NCBI GenBank assembly: GCA_023663185.1
Contig: JAMPHY010000010.1
Span: 1 to 64,000 of the forward strand
From: Clostridiales bacterium
GTDB taxonomy: Bacteria; Bacillota; Clostridia; Lachnospirales; Lachnospiraceae
Direction: 5' to 3'
Length of the DNA stretch: 64,000 bases
The position numbers and the translations under genes were made by a program. Under the pieces are notes generated by a model. It made no database searches. It was not told the DNA's origin and worked only from the letters and a program-made list of their open reading frames with translations. Positions 35,941 through 44,098 of this stretch are shown here, piece by piece. Within the stretch, counting starts at the first letter, position 1, and the number at the start of each line of letters is the position of its first letter.

Positions 35941-36774
35941 TTAATAGTCCTCGATATTAATGACTTTAGCAGAAAGAATGCCATACGGTATTATACTGTT
36001 AGCAAAATGCAGAAACTTATCCGCCATGTCGCTGACAAAGAAACGGTAAAGTTCCGTCCCCAGCGCAGGTCTTTTCTCGCTCTCAAGTCCCTCTTTATAT
36101 AACAACTCTTTTAATTCGCGCGCCGTCTCATAAGCCGGATTTACTAAAGTCACCTTATCGCCCATAATCCTTCCCACCGTAGAGCGAATCAGCGGATAAT
36201 GCGTACAGCCGAGTACCAGCGTATCAATTCCTATGTCGATAAGTTCAGATAAATACCTTCTGGCTATTTCATCTGTGACAGGATCTTCCCACAAGCCCTC
36301 TTCCACTAACGGTACAAAAAGCGGACACGCCTTTCCGATAACGCTGACACTATTGTCATTTTCTTTTATGTATCTGTTATAAATTCCGCTTCCGACCGTC
36401 GCTTCCGTTGCAATAACACCTATTTTTTTATTGCGCGTGGCTTCGATTGCCGCGTGCGCTCCGGGCTTTACTACGTCTATCATCGGGATTTTGACTTCTT
36501 TTTCCAGTTCTTCAAGTGCACAGGCGCTTGCGGTATTGCAGGCAACAACTATCGCCTTGACTTCCTGCGTCTGTAAAAATCTCACAATCTGACGCGAGAA
36601 CCTAGTCACAGTTTCCGGAGATTTGCTTCCGTAAGGCACTCTTGCCGTATCGCCGAAATATACTATTCTTTCGTTAGGCAGTTGGTTCATAATCTCTCTT
36701 GCTACCGTTAAACCACCCACGCCTGAATCAAAAACGCCAATCGGCGCATTGCATAGTGCTTCATTTTCTTTCAT
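35941..36774 (-). CDS. murI: Glutamate racemase
   Basis: 277 residues. It makes D-glutamate for peptidoglycan. Both catalytic cysteines are present, in AIVVACNTASA and LGCTHYP, together with the N-terminal GVFDSGVGGLTV motif. It is translationally linked to the following DUF1934 gene and downstream of a small membrane protein gene. Confidence 0.97.
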   Translation of the reverse strand: MKENEALCNAPIGVFDSGVGGLTVAREIMNQLPNERIVYFGDTARVPYGSKSPETVTRFSRQIVRFLQTQEVKAIVVACNTASACALEELEKEVKIPMIDVVKPGAHAAIEATRNKKIGVIATEATVGSGIYNRYIKENDNSVSVIGKACPLFVPLVEEGLWEDPVTDEIARRYLSELIDIGIDTLVLGCTHYPLIRSTVGRIMGDKVTLVNPAYETARELKELLYKEGLESEKRPALGTELYRFFVSDMADKFLHFANSIIPYGILSAKVINIEDY

Positions 36775-36838
36775 GCCGATTAATAACCCTTTCCCAGCCC
36801 TCTTAATTTATATATGCTTTCACATGGCTCATGCCATT

Positions 36839-37123
36839 TCACTTATTTTTCAGCCATTCCAATATCCTGCTTCTTATAACAATCTGTTCGTCGTCTGAAT
36901 ACATAAGCATGTCATAGATATCTTCTTTAGCGCCGTTTTCTTCCGCTTCTTTTGTCTCATACACTATCTCATAAGTTTCCTCCGGGAAGCAAAGCTCAGG
37001 GTAAAGCAAAAACCACCACACACATGCTGACGTCCCCATAAGCGCTCCTGTTATCGTCATTCTTAGATATTCTTTCCATTTAGGGCTTTGTTTTTTATCG
37101 CTATTTAATAATTCCTCGTCCAT
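36839..37123 (-). CDS. Small single-pass membrane protein of unknown function
   Basis: 94 residues with one transmembrane helix (MTITGALMGTSACVWWFLLY), an N-terminal charged cytoplasmic segment and an acidic C-terminal part. AAGGAG precedes the ATG. A hairpin (37138-37154, GCCGGA-TCCGGC) lies directly upstream. The role is unknown; its position between GntR and murI may be fixed in relatives, but I cannot check. Confidence 0.6.
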   Translation of the reverse strand: MDEELLNSDKKQSPKWKEYLRMTITGALMGTSACVWWFLLYPELCFPEETYEIVYETKEAEENGAKEDIYDMLMYSDDEQIVIRSRILEWLKNK

Positions 37124-37137
37124 TTCTTCTCCTTACC

Positions 37138-37154
37138 GCCGGATTGTGTCCGGC
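37138..37154. terminator. Hairpin between gntR and the small membrane protein gene
   Basis: GCCGGA pairs with TCCGGC across a 5-base loop. A TTTATT follows on the plus strand only. It could be a weak terminator of the gntR transcript or a leader hairpin for the next gene, whose ribosome binding site follows it closely. Confidence 0.35.
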
Positions 37155-37207
37155 TTTATTAAGGAGTCTTGACAATAAAAATATGTTTATTCTTTTAGGC
37201 AGTTTTT

Positions 37208-37900
37208 CTATTGTTTTTCACTGTTTTCTTTTTCCATATGAATTTGTTTTATGATGGATTTCTCCTGATTGTCAATATGCACTCTTGCCGCGTTCGCAGC
37301 CTTCTGTTTATCGTGCGAGACGATACCCTCATAAATCATTTTATGTTCTTCTACTAGGTGATTATGCTGGCTTTCGTCTTTAATATATTCAAACCGATAT
37401 CTGTACATCTGTTCAGAAAGGTTATTCACTATCTGTATAAGCCTTTTATTTCCCGTGGCGGCTACGATTATATCATGCAGCTTTACGTCCGCTTCCGCTA
37501 TCGTCGTTACGTTTCTTGTAGACGTCGCCCTTTCAAATCCGGCGCAGGCTTTTTTTAGTTGAAATTTCTCCTCTTCGGTAATTCTATCGCATGCAAGCTC
37601 TGCGCAGAGCGCGTCTAACGCCCTTCTTACTTCAAGCACGTCTTTTAAATCCTTTTCCGTAATCTGCGCTACTTCTGCACCACGGCGCGGAATCATTATA
37701 ACAAGCCCTTCTAGCTCAAGTTTCCTGATGGCTTCTCTAATAGGCGTCCTGCTGACGCCTAACTGGTTAGCAAGGTGAAGCTCCATAAGACGTTCACCCG
37801 GTTTAAGTTTCCCTGTCAGTATCGCTTTTCTGAGCGTATTAAATACCACGTCCCTCAGTGGAAGAAAATCGTCCATATCAAGCTGAAATCCAGTATCCAT
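37208..37900 (-). CDS. GntR/FadR-family transcriptional regulator with FCD domain
   Basis: 230 residues. The winged helix is at about 12-75 (LKPGERLMELHLANQLGVSR, TPIREAIRKLELEGLV) and the FCD ligand domain at 90-215 with metal-binding positions D (in EADVKLHDIIV) and histidines (VEEHKMIYEGI, AARVHIDNQ). FadR-type regulators sense small carboxylates or sugar acids. It starts 12 bases after the ispE stop, so it is co-transcribed. Its targets are not evident here. Confidence 0.93.
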   Translation of the reverse strand: MDTGFQLDMDDFLPLRDVVFNTLRKAILTGKLKPGERLMELHLANQLGVSRTPIREAIRKLELEGLVIMIPRRGAEVAQITEKDLKDVLEVRRALDALCAELACDRITEEEKFQLKKACAGFERATSTRNVTTIAEADVKLHDIIVAATGNKRLIQIVNNLSEQMYRYRFEYIKDESQHNHLVEEHKMIYEGIVSHDKQKAANAARVHIDNQEKSIIKQIHMEKENSEKQ

Positions 37901-37912
37901 ACACTTTCCTCC

Positions 37913-38773
37913 TTATACGAATCCAGTTATAAACACCTGTCCTGCCAACTTCTGATTTCTAATCTGCGCTGCTGCCTTCTGCGCCTGTTCGTCTGTAGTA
38001 AATATTCCGAAAACAGTAGGTCCGCTGCCGCTCATTAACGCATTTTCCGCTCTGGCGGCTTTCATCACGTTTTTTATTGTATCAATAACCGGATATTCCT
38101 TAACAGTTACCGTTTCAAGCACATTCCCCATTCTGTCTGTAATTCCCGCCAGACTGCCTTCCTTAATCGCCTCTACCATACCGTCGATATCCGGGTGATA
38201 TGACAACGTATCTGCATGGAGATTTTCATATACAAATTTGGTAGACACATTAATGTCCGGTTTAGCCACTACTAACACACACTTCGGCGGCGGCGGAAGC
38301 TTCGTCAAAATCTCGCCTATTCCTTCCGATAAAGCCGTGCCGCCCATTATACAGTATGGAATGTCGGCCCCTAAAGATACGCCCAACGTTTTAAGTTCTT
38401 CCAGACTAAATCCGAGTTCAAAAAGTTCATTAAGCCCAAGCAGCGTCGCGGCGGCGTCAGCGCTCCCGCCTGCCATTCCCGCCGCAATCGGAATCCTTTT
38501 TTGCAATAATATATCTATACTATGCCTGATACCTGCCCGGTCAAGCAAAAGCTTTGCCGCACGGCATATAAGATTATCTTTATCAGCAGACAACTCTGCC
38601 TTATCAACCTTTAACGTAATGCCCTGCCCTGCTCTCTTAGTAAATGTCAGCGTATCGTGAATATCCACAGTCTGCATTACCATCTTGACTTCATGATATC
38701 CGTCAGGTCTTCTGCGCAGTACATCAAGTCCTAGATTAACTTTGGCGTATGCCTCTTTTGTCAGTTGTTCCAT
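37913..38773 (-). CDS. ispE: 4-diphosphocytidyl-2-C-methyl-D-erythritol kinase
   Basis: 286 residues from the ATG at 38773, giving the normal start MEQLTKEAYAKVNLGLDVL; the open frame extends upstream without a ribosome binding site. It acts in the MEP isoprenoid pathway, phosphorylating CDP-methylerythritol. The GHMP kinase motif PIAAGMAGGSADAAATL and the C-terminal LMSGSGPTVFGIF are intact. It is followed closely by a GntR regulator gene, an arrangement I remember from other Clostridia. Confidence 0.96.
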   Translation of the reverse strand: MEQLTKEAYAKVNLGLDVLRRRPDGYHEVKMVMQTVDIHDTLTFTKRAGQGITLKVDKAELSADKDNLICRAAKLLLDRAGIRHSIDILLQKRIPIAAGMAGGSADAAATLLGLNELFELGFSLEELKTLGVSLGADIPYCIMGGTALSEGIGEILTKLPPPPKCVLVVAKPDINVSTKFVYENLHADTLSYHPDIDGMVEAIKEGSLAGITDRMGNVLETVTVKEYPVIDTIKNVMKAARAENALMSGSGPTVFGIFTTDEQAQKAAAQIRNQKLAGQVFITGFV

Positions 38774-38948
38774 AAATAACCATACCTTCTTAATCTGCCT
38801 GCGCCCAAATAAGCAGTCTTCGTCCATTTCGTGTACATATTACTCTGAATGGCAAAACTATGAATAGTGACACTTAATTCTATCCAATATAAAAGATTTT
38901 GTCAATGTAAAGTGACTCTTGACTCCTTGACTTTGTGGCTTTTGGCTC

Positions 38949-38977
38949 TTGACTTTGATTTTCAATTCTCTTAGAAT
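38949..38977 (+). promoter_or_regulatory. Probable promoter of the serine hydrolase gene
   Basis: TTGACT (38949-38954), a 17-base spacer and TAGAAT (38972-38977), about 75 bases before the start. Upstream are three spaced CTTGACT copies (38916-38954) that look like a short degenerate repeat. Confidence 0.5.
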
Positions 38978-39051
38978 TAATACATTACAATCACAATTAT
39001 ATAGGATTGCAATTATAACTATATAAATTTTATGAAAATCGAGGTATATTC

Positions 39052-40227
39052 ATGAACAAGCAAAAACTATCAATTCTTCAAGGATTACTTAACGAAATGG
39101 TGGATACAAATTTTATCTCCGGCGTAAACTGCATGGTTTTGCAAAACGGCGAAGAACAATGCTATTACGAGGCAGGTATGCGTGATATTGCAGGCAGACT
39201 GCCAATTACAAGAGATACTATATTCAGGCTGTATTCCATGACTAAGCCGATTACGTCTGCGGCAGTCATGATACTTTTAGAAGAGGGAAAACTGGATTTG
39301 CTTACGCCGGTTTCCACATATCTTCCGGGATTCAATAATCAATGTATAATACAAAAGGGTATGACGATACCTGCGGCACGCCCTGTTACCATACAGCATT
39401 TGTTGAATATGACGTCGGGACTTTCTTACGGCGGAGAAGGCAGCGTTACCGAAGTCAGAACGGAAGCCTTATTGAACGAAGTAAAAGAAAAGCTCTACTC
39501 CGACAAGCCGCTTACCACAGTAGAAATCATGAACAGACTAGGGACAATTCCGTTAGCGTTCCACCCCGGTGAAAAATGGCAGTACGGCATGTCAGCCGAT
39601 GTACTTGGCGCAGTCGTGGAAATCGTCTCAGGCATGAAATTCGGTGAGTTTTTACAAAAAAGGATTTTCGAGCCGCTTGGCATGAAAGACACCGCGTTCT
39701 TCGTACCGTCCGATAAGCAGAGCCGTCTGGCAAAAGTTTACCGCGAAACCGAAAGCGGTCTTGAAGAATTTCATATCTCACATCTTGGGGTGCAAAACAG
39801 TATGAAAGTGCCTCCGGCATTTGAGTCGGGTGGCGCGGGACTTGTTTCGACCATAGACGATTTTGCGGCGTTTACCCAGATGTTGTTAAACAAAGGTACA
39901 TACAACGGCGTCTCCATTCTCTCTCCTAAAACCGTGGAGTTTATGACAAATACGCATCTGTCGCCTGCGCTTCAGGATTATGTAAATCAGTGGGAAAACC
40001 TGCCGGGCTATACATATGCAAATCTCATGCGTATAGCAATAGACTCAGGACTTGCCGTATCCGTATCCAGCTTAGGAGAATACGGCTGGGACGGCTGGCT
40101 TGGCACCTATATGATGAATGATCCTGCCAATAACCTTACTTTATTAATTATGCATCAGAAAACGGATTCGGGAACAACCGCATATACCAGAAGAATACGG
40201 AACGTGCTCTTTTCCGCAATCGAATAA
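39052..40227 (+). CDS. Serine hydrolase of the beta-lactamase (class C/DD-peptidase-like) family
   Basis: 391 residues. The SxxK motif is in YSMTKPIT near residue 64, a YxN-like motif reads WQYGMSADV, and a C-terminal HQKTDSG segment stands where KTG is expected. There is no signal peptide, so it is cytoplasmic or exported in another way. The family includes esterases and D-aminopeptidases as well as beta-lactamases, so the substrate is unknown and antibiotic resistance should not be assumed. It ends at a shared hairpin (40237-40258) with the convergent DUF4910 gene. Confidence 0.88.
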   Translation: MNKQKLSILQGLLNEMVDTNFISGVNCMVLQNGEEQCYYEAGMRDIAGRLPITRDTIFRLYSMTKPITSAAVMILLEEGKLDLLTPVSTYLPGFNNQCIIQKGMTIPAARPVTIQHLLNMTSGLSYGGEGSVTEVRTEALLNEVKEKLYSDKPLTTVEIMNRLGTIPLAFHPGEKWQYGMSADVLGAVVEIVSGMKFGEFLQKRIFEPLGMKDTAFFVPSDKQSRLAKVYRETESGLEEFHISHLGVQNSMKVPPAFESGGAGLVSTIDDFAAFTQMLLNKGTYNGVSILSPKTVEFMTNTHLSPALQDYVNQWENLPGYTYANLMRIAIDSGLAVSVSSLGEYGWDGWLGTYMMNDPANNLTLLIMHQKTDSGTTAYTRRIRNVLFSAIE

Positions 40228-40236
40228 TAAATTTAA

Positions 40237-40258
40237 AAGGGGGGTGTATTACCCCCTT
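40237..40258. terminator. Terminator between convergent genes
   Basis: AAGGGGG pairs with CCCCCTT. On the minus strand a TTTTAAATTT follows, so it ends the DUF4910 transcript; its stem begins in the last DUF4910 codons. It can also limit read-through from the plus-strand hydrolase. Confidence 0.7.
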
Positions 40259-41565
40259 ATTAAGTCGTTATCCTTAAGTTTGCGTATAATAGGAAGCAGA
40301 TTACTCACCGGAACCCCTATAATATCGCTTATTTCAAATATATCGTTGCTTCCATCCGCATACGCGATAAAGTCGCGCAAAGCATTAATATTATCATACA
40401 TATTTTTTTTACTTATGGTAGGATACAAGCCCCGCTTTCCAAGCTGCGGCTCTCCTAATACCGTTACCTGATATTTACGGTTATACTCCATTGCCTGAAT
40501 CCATTGAACCATTACCTCATAAGAGCCTTGCAGTCCTGACGGCGATATAAGATCCAGATTGTCAAGTGAGGTATGGTACTCTGGGAATTCACCATACTTT
40601 GACCTACAGAAGCCCACGACGGAGAGGTCGATACCGGGCGCATTATACTGGCGTTCATCAGAGCCCCTCTCTAAAAAAGAATATTCGGAATATTTTCCCC
40701 TTGATGACAATATGCTTTTCAAAGACTTATCCGTAATAGTATTTCCGTATCTTGACTTTATGATGGAGTAATCCCTATCATCACCCACACATGAGAGAAC
40801 TATTCCTGCAACGAGTTTCTCCTGAAGCATTTTATAATTTATGCTCAAATAAGTAAGCGAACCTATCGTCTCAGGATTCAGCAGAAAGCGGTATGTGTAT
40901 CGTCTGTTTTCAAGTGAAGCCACATACTTCATAAGCGCAGCCAATACTACCGGACCGGAACACTCATTATTTGCCATTGAAGGGTGGCATGTATAACTGG
41001 AAAGCAAAATTTCTTCGTCCGTCTCTCCCTTAAGCACCGCCTCGGCATATGTAAGGCTGCCGTCAAATAATTCACTGTCTATATACATATGATACTTTCC
41101 TTCCGGTAAAGCATCAAGCTGATTCTTGCTCATACAGAAGCCGTAACGCTCCTTGTAGTAAGATGTTACATAGGGAACTGCCACGGGATTGTCCTCTTCT
41201 ACAAATACATGCTCTTTAAGTTCAGGCAATGACACCCACATATCAACAGGCACGGAATAACCCATAACATGAAGATTATTCTCCTTCATATCAATGATGT
41301 GTTTTCCGTTCTCGTCCTCAATATATGCTTCCCTTATTTTCCATTCCTTCGGAACATTCCAATCAAAAACCTGCGTCCCGCTTTGCACCTCATGAATATT
41401 CAGCTTTAAATTCGGGTTCGAGTCATTATCGCTTAAGAAATCATTGATTATGTTTAAAGTCTGTCTCACGCCATCTCCGGTTATACTTCTGCATATCGGA
41501 AATAATTTTTCTGCAAGTTCATACATGTCTTTTCCTAAATAATCCATACTCTTCAATATCTCCAT
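40249..41565 (-). CDS. DUF4910/aminopeptidase-like protein
   Basis: 438 residues. Belongs to the M28-like peptidase family annotated as DUF4910 or DUF2172: the zinc-binding segment YTCHPSMANNECSGP, then RGSDERQYNAPG and EYHTSLDNLDLIS. A C-terminal winged-helix-like segment (FEISDIIGVPVSNLLPI) is typical. Members occur in polysaccharide or secondary-metabolite clusters and may act on amide bonds. No neighbouring gene here explains its role. Confidence 0.85.
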   Translation of the reverse strand: MEILKSMDYLGKDMYELAEKLFPICRSITGDGVRQTLNIINDFLSDNDSNPNLKLNIHEVQSGTQVFDWNVPKEWKIREAYIEDENGKHIIDMKENNLHVMGYSVPVDMWVSLPELKEHVFVEEDNPVAVPYVTSYYKERYGFCMSKNQLDALPEGKYHMYIDSELFDGSLTYAEAVLKGETDEEILLSSYTCHPSMANNECSGPVVLAALMKYVASLENRRYTYRFLLNPETIGSLTYLSINYKMLQEKLVAGIVLSCVGDDRDYSIIKSRYGNTITDKSLKSILSSRGKYSEYSFLERGSDERQYNAPGIDLSVVGFCRSKYGEFPEYHTSLDNLDLISPSGLQGSYEVMVQWIQAMEYNRKYQVTVLGEPQLGKRGLYPTISKKNMYDNINALRDFIAYADGSNDIFEISDIIGVPVSNLLPIIRKLKDNDLIRG

Positions 41566-41572
41566 TTCTTAG

Positions 41573-41613
41573 CAACAACTCCCGGCACCGAAGCAAATTG
41601 TCGATGTCGGGAG
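41573..41613 (-). terminator. Hairpin downstream of the 214-residue protein gene
   Basis: On the minus strand AACTCCCG pairs with CGGGAGTT, with partial extension inside. It is followed by TTGTTGC rather than a clean U-run, so termination is possible but not certain. Confidence 0.45.
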
Positions 41614-41652
41614 TTATTTTTAAGTATTATCAAAAGTCTCAATACGCCCTGA

Positions 41653-42297
41653 TTAATTCTTTGTCGTATCTGTTGATGTTGTAAGTCCTGCGTCCTCAGC
41701 AAGCTTATCAAATTTCTCCATAACAGCGTCATAGGTCTGCTTGGATATCTCAGGAAGCTCTCCGCCCCAAGTCTTTGTAGCCTGCTTGTAGCCTTTCTTG
41801 AAAGCTTCACGCATCTCTTCAATCTTATCCGGATCTCCGCCTGTCAATGCAGTAGCGAAATCAATGATACGGTCTGAGGTCTGCTTTACTCCCCAATAAC
41901 CGTCTTCTGCAATATCCTTCTGCGCCTGTGCCTGAGTTGCAGCATCAACCTTAAGATTGCCGCCTGCAAGAATACTCCAGATACCATTAGCGCTGTTATA
42001 TGTCTGTCCCTGCTTAGTCATTAACTGCTCTACGATACTCTGCAACTGATTCTGTCTGCTTTCCTGATCTGCTTTCAGTTTAGCAAGCAATTCCGTATTC
42101 TGCGTATAGGTTTTCTTCGTCGCATTTACTGTCTCTGTTTTGCTCGGCTCATAAACAACGCCGCTATTTGCTTCTGAAGCCTGTACAGAAGATGATTCTG
42201 ATTTTGTCTGCTCTTCTGATGTTTTAGCAGCAGATGTCTGGCTTGTCTGATAAGCCTCATAAGTGCTCGCCGCACCTGTAACTCCGTTTACACTCAT
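41653..42297 (-). CDS. Uncharacterised Ser/Thr/Gln-rich protein
   Basis: 214 residues with no signal peptide or membrane segment. The N-terminal 75 residues are low-complexity, rich in Ser, Thr, Glu and Ala; the C-terminal half is helical with FKKGYKQATKTWGGELPEIS, a segment I recall from predicted proteins of Lachnospiraceae without a known role. AAGGAGGGATTAGT precedes the ATG. It is divergent from the fucosidase gene. Confidence 0.65.
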   Translation of the reverse strand: MSVNGVTGAASTYEAYQTSQTSAAKTSEEQTKSESSSVQASEANSGVVYEPSKTETVNATKKTYTQNTELLAKLKADQESRQNQLQSIVEQLMTKQGQTYNSANGIWSILAGGNLKVDAATQAQAQKDIAEDGYWGVKQTSDRIIDFATALTGGDPDKIEEMREAFKKGYKQATKTWGGELPEISKQTYDAVMEKFDKLAEDAGLTTSTDTTKN

Positions 42298-42371
42298 ACT
42301 AATCCCTCCTTGGAAGATTTCTATTCTAATCTTTATATCGGAACATTACTATAGAAACATTATAGCCAATA

Positions 42372-42400
42372 TGGAAATTTTTTTCAGAAAATGGTATAAT
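42372..42400 (+). promoter_or_regulatory. Extended -10 promoter of the fucosidase gene
   Basis: TGGTATAAT (42392-42400) is an extended -10 element, with a weak -35 TGGAAA (42372-42377) 17 bases upstream. It lies 58 bases before the start. Confidence 0.55.
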
Positions 42401-42458
42401 AGTCACAGGCAAGCGCTGAAAGCGCGAGTTTGCGAGTCTAAGAGAAGGAGTACGCCAC

Positions 42459-43943
42459 ATGAAAATCACCGACAAACAAGCATATTTAGCACAAATTAAA
42501 GAGGTAATAGACAAAGGTCCTTATCATGACACTTGGGAGTCGCTTACCGATTTTATCATGCCGTCATGGTTTGAAAAAGCAAAATTCGGCATATTTATCC
42601 ATTGGGGGCTGTACAGCGTTCCCGCTTTCAACAATGAATGGTATTCCCGCAATATGTATATTCAGGGTACGCCTGAATTTGAACATCATGTAAAAACATA
42701 TGGGGCGCATAAGGACTTTGGCTACAAGGATTTTATCCCGATGTTTACCGCGGAAAAATTTGACGCGGATTTCTGGGCGGAGACTTTTGCGGGTGCAGGC
42801 GCAAAGTATGTGGTTCCGGTAGCCGAGCACCACGATGGCTTCCAGATGTATCAAAGTGATTTATCTATTTATAACGCCGCTAATATGGGACCGAAGCGCG
42901 ATATTATCGGTGAACTTAAAACGGCTTTTGAAAAAAGAAACCTTATCTTCTGCACCTCTACACACAGGGCGGAACATCTCTGGTTTATGGGCAACGGTAA
43001 GGATTTTGAAAGCGATATCAAAGAACCTCTTAAATGCGGCGATTTCTACTGGCCTTCCATTAAAGAGCAGCCCGACCAACAGGACCTTTTTGCGAAACCG
43101 TATCCTACGAAAGAATTTCTTGAGGATTGGGTATGCCGCACTTGTGAAATTATAGACCGCTACCAGCCTAAAATACTTTATTTCGACTGGTGGATTCAAC
43201 ATGAGGGATACAAGCCTGCGCTTCGTCAGATTGCCGCTTATTACTACAATAGAGGGCTTGAATGGGGATATAATACCGCCATCTGTTACAAGCATGACGC
43301 AATGGCGTTCGGCAGCGGAATCGTAGACGTCGAGCGCGGTAAGTTTGCCGACTCTAAACCTTATCATTGGCAGACGGATACCGCCATAGCGCGTAATTCA
43401 TGGTGTTACACAACCTCGCTGGATTATAAGAGCAGCTATGAACTAATCTGCTATCTGATCGATGTAGTCAGCAAAAATGGCAATCTGCTGCTCAATGTCG
43501 GACCTAAAGCGGACGGCACTTTTGCCGATAAAGACGCTGCCATTCTTCGCGATATCGGCAACTGGCTTTCAACAAACGGCGAGTGTATCTATAACTCTAA
43601 ACCGTGGCGTTATGCTTCCGAAGGTCCTACTATTGAAACCGAAGGGCAGTTCAGCGACGCAGCGGCTAACTCATATACAAGTAAGGACTTCCGCTTTACA
43701 GCGGGCAATGGCTGTATTTATGCAATATGCCTGAAATATCCGCAAGATGGCAGGGTAACTATTCATTCTCTCTCAAAGACGCATGACGCAAATAAGCCTA
43801 ATTTCCACGGCATAATCCGTAAAGTATGCGTTCTGGGATTTGATGAGCAGATTGACTTCCAGTGTGATGAAGATGGTCTTCATTTTGTTACTAAGAATGT
43901 AAAAAGCGATTTCCCTGTTGTAATTAAGGTTACTGTTGAATAG
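42459..43943 (+). CDS. GH29 alpha-L-fucosidase
   Basis: 494 residues. Family GH29 removes alpha-linked fucose. The substrate-binding start KFGIFIHWGLYSVPAF and VAEHHDGFQMY are present, and the nucleophile is Asp243 in KILYFDWW. No signal peptide, so it acts inside the cell on imported oligosaccharides. AAGGAG precedes the ATG. Fucose caps xyloglucan side chains in many plants, which fits the rest of the locus. It is divergent from the main locus and has its own promoter and terminator. Confidence 0.95.
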   Translation: MKITDKQAYLAQIKEVIDKGPYHDTWESLTDFIMPSWFEKAKFGIFIHWGLYSVPAFNNEWYSRNMYIQGTPEFEHHVKTYGAHKDFGYKDFIPMFTAEKFDADFWAETFAGAGAKYVVPVAEHHDGFQMYQSDLSIYNAANMGPKRDIIGELKTAFEKRNLIFCTSTHRAEHLWFMGNGKDFESDIKEPLKCGDFYWPSIKEQPDQQDLFAKPYPTKEFLEDWVCRTCEIIDRYQPKILYFDWWIQHEGYKPALRQIAAYYYNRGLEWGYNTAICYKHDAMAFGSGIVDVERGKFADSKPYHWQTDTAIARNSWCYTTSLDYKSSYELICYLIDVVSKNGNLLLNVGPKADGTFADKDAAILRDIGNWLSTNGECIYNSKPWRYASEGPTIETEGQFSDAAANSYTSKDFRFTAGNGCIYAICLKYPQDGRVTIHSLSKTHDANKPNFHGIIRKVCVLGFDEQIDFQCDEDGLHFVTKNVKSDFPVVIKVTVE

Positions 43944-44029
43944 CATAAAGGAATACATAAGGTTACTGCCGAATAGCATAAAGGAACTCAAATTCACATG
44001 CAGGAAAAGAGTCCTTCGCACATATAGAA

Positions 44030-44060
44030 AGCAGGCGGCAAAATAGCCACCTGCTCTTTT
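44030..44060 (+). terminator. Terminator of the fucosidase gene
   Basis: AGCAGGCGG pairs with CCACCTGCT (one mismatch) and is followed by CTTTT on the plus strand. Confidence 0.7.
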
Positions 44061-44098
44061 ATATCTACTTTTTATATCTACTTTTAAATTTTCGTATT

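Noticed and set aside
38916-38954. Repeated CTTGACT units before the serine hydrolase gene
   Set aside because: Three short, irregularly spaced copies; probably low-complexity sequence beyond the one used as a -35 element.
39052-40227. Calling the serine hydrolase a beta-lactamase resistance gene
   Set aside because: There is no signal peptide and the KTG motif is altered; the family is mostly esterases and peptidases.
42410-42435. Possible CcpA cre site near the fucosidase promoter (TGAAAGCGCGAG)
   Set aside because: Only the left half fits the cre pattern; the conserved right-half positions do not match, so it is too weak to report.
42861-43367. 168-codon open frame opposite the fucosidase gene
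   Set aside because: It lies wholly antisense to a clear GH29 gene and has no ribosome binding site or family resemblance.
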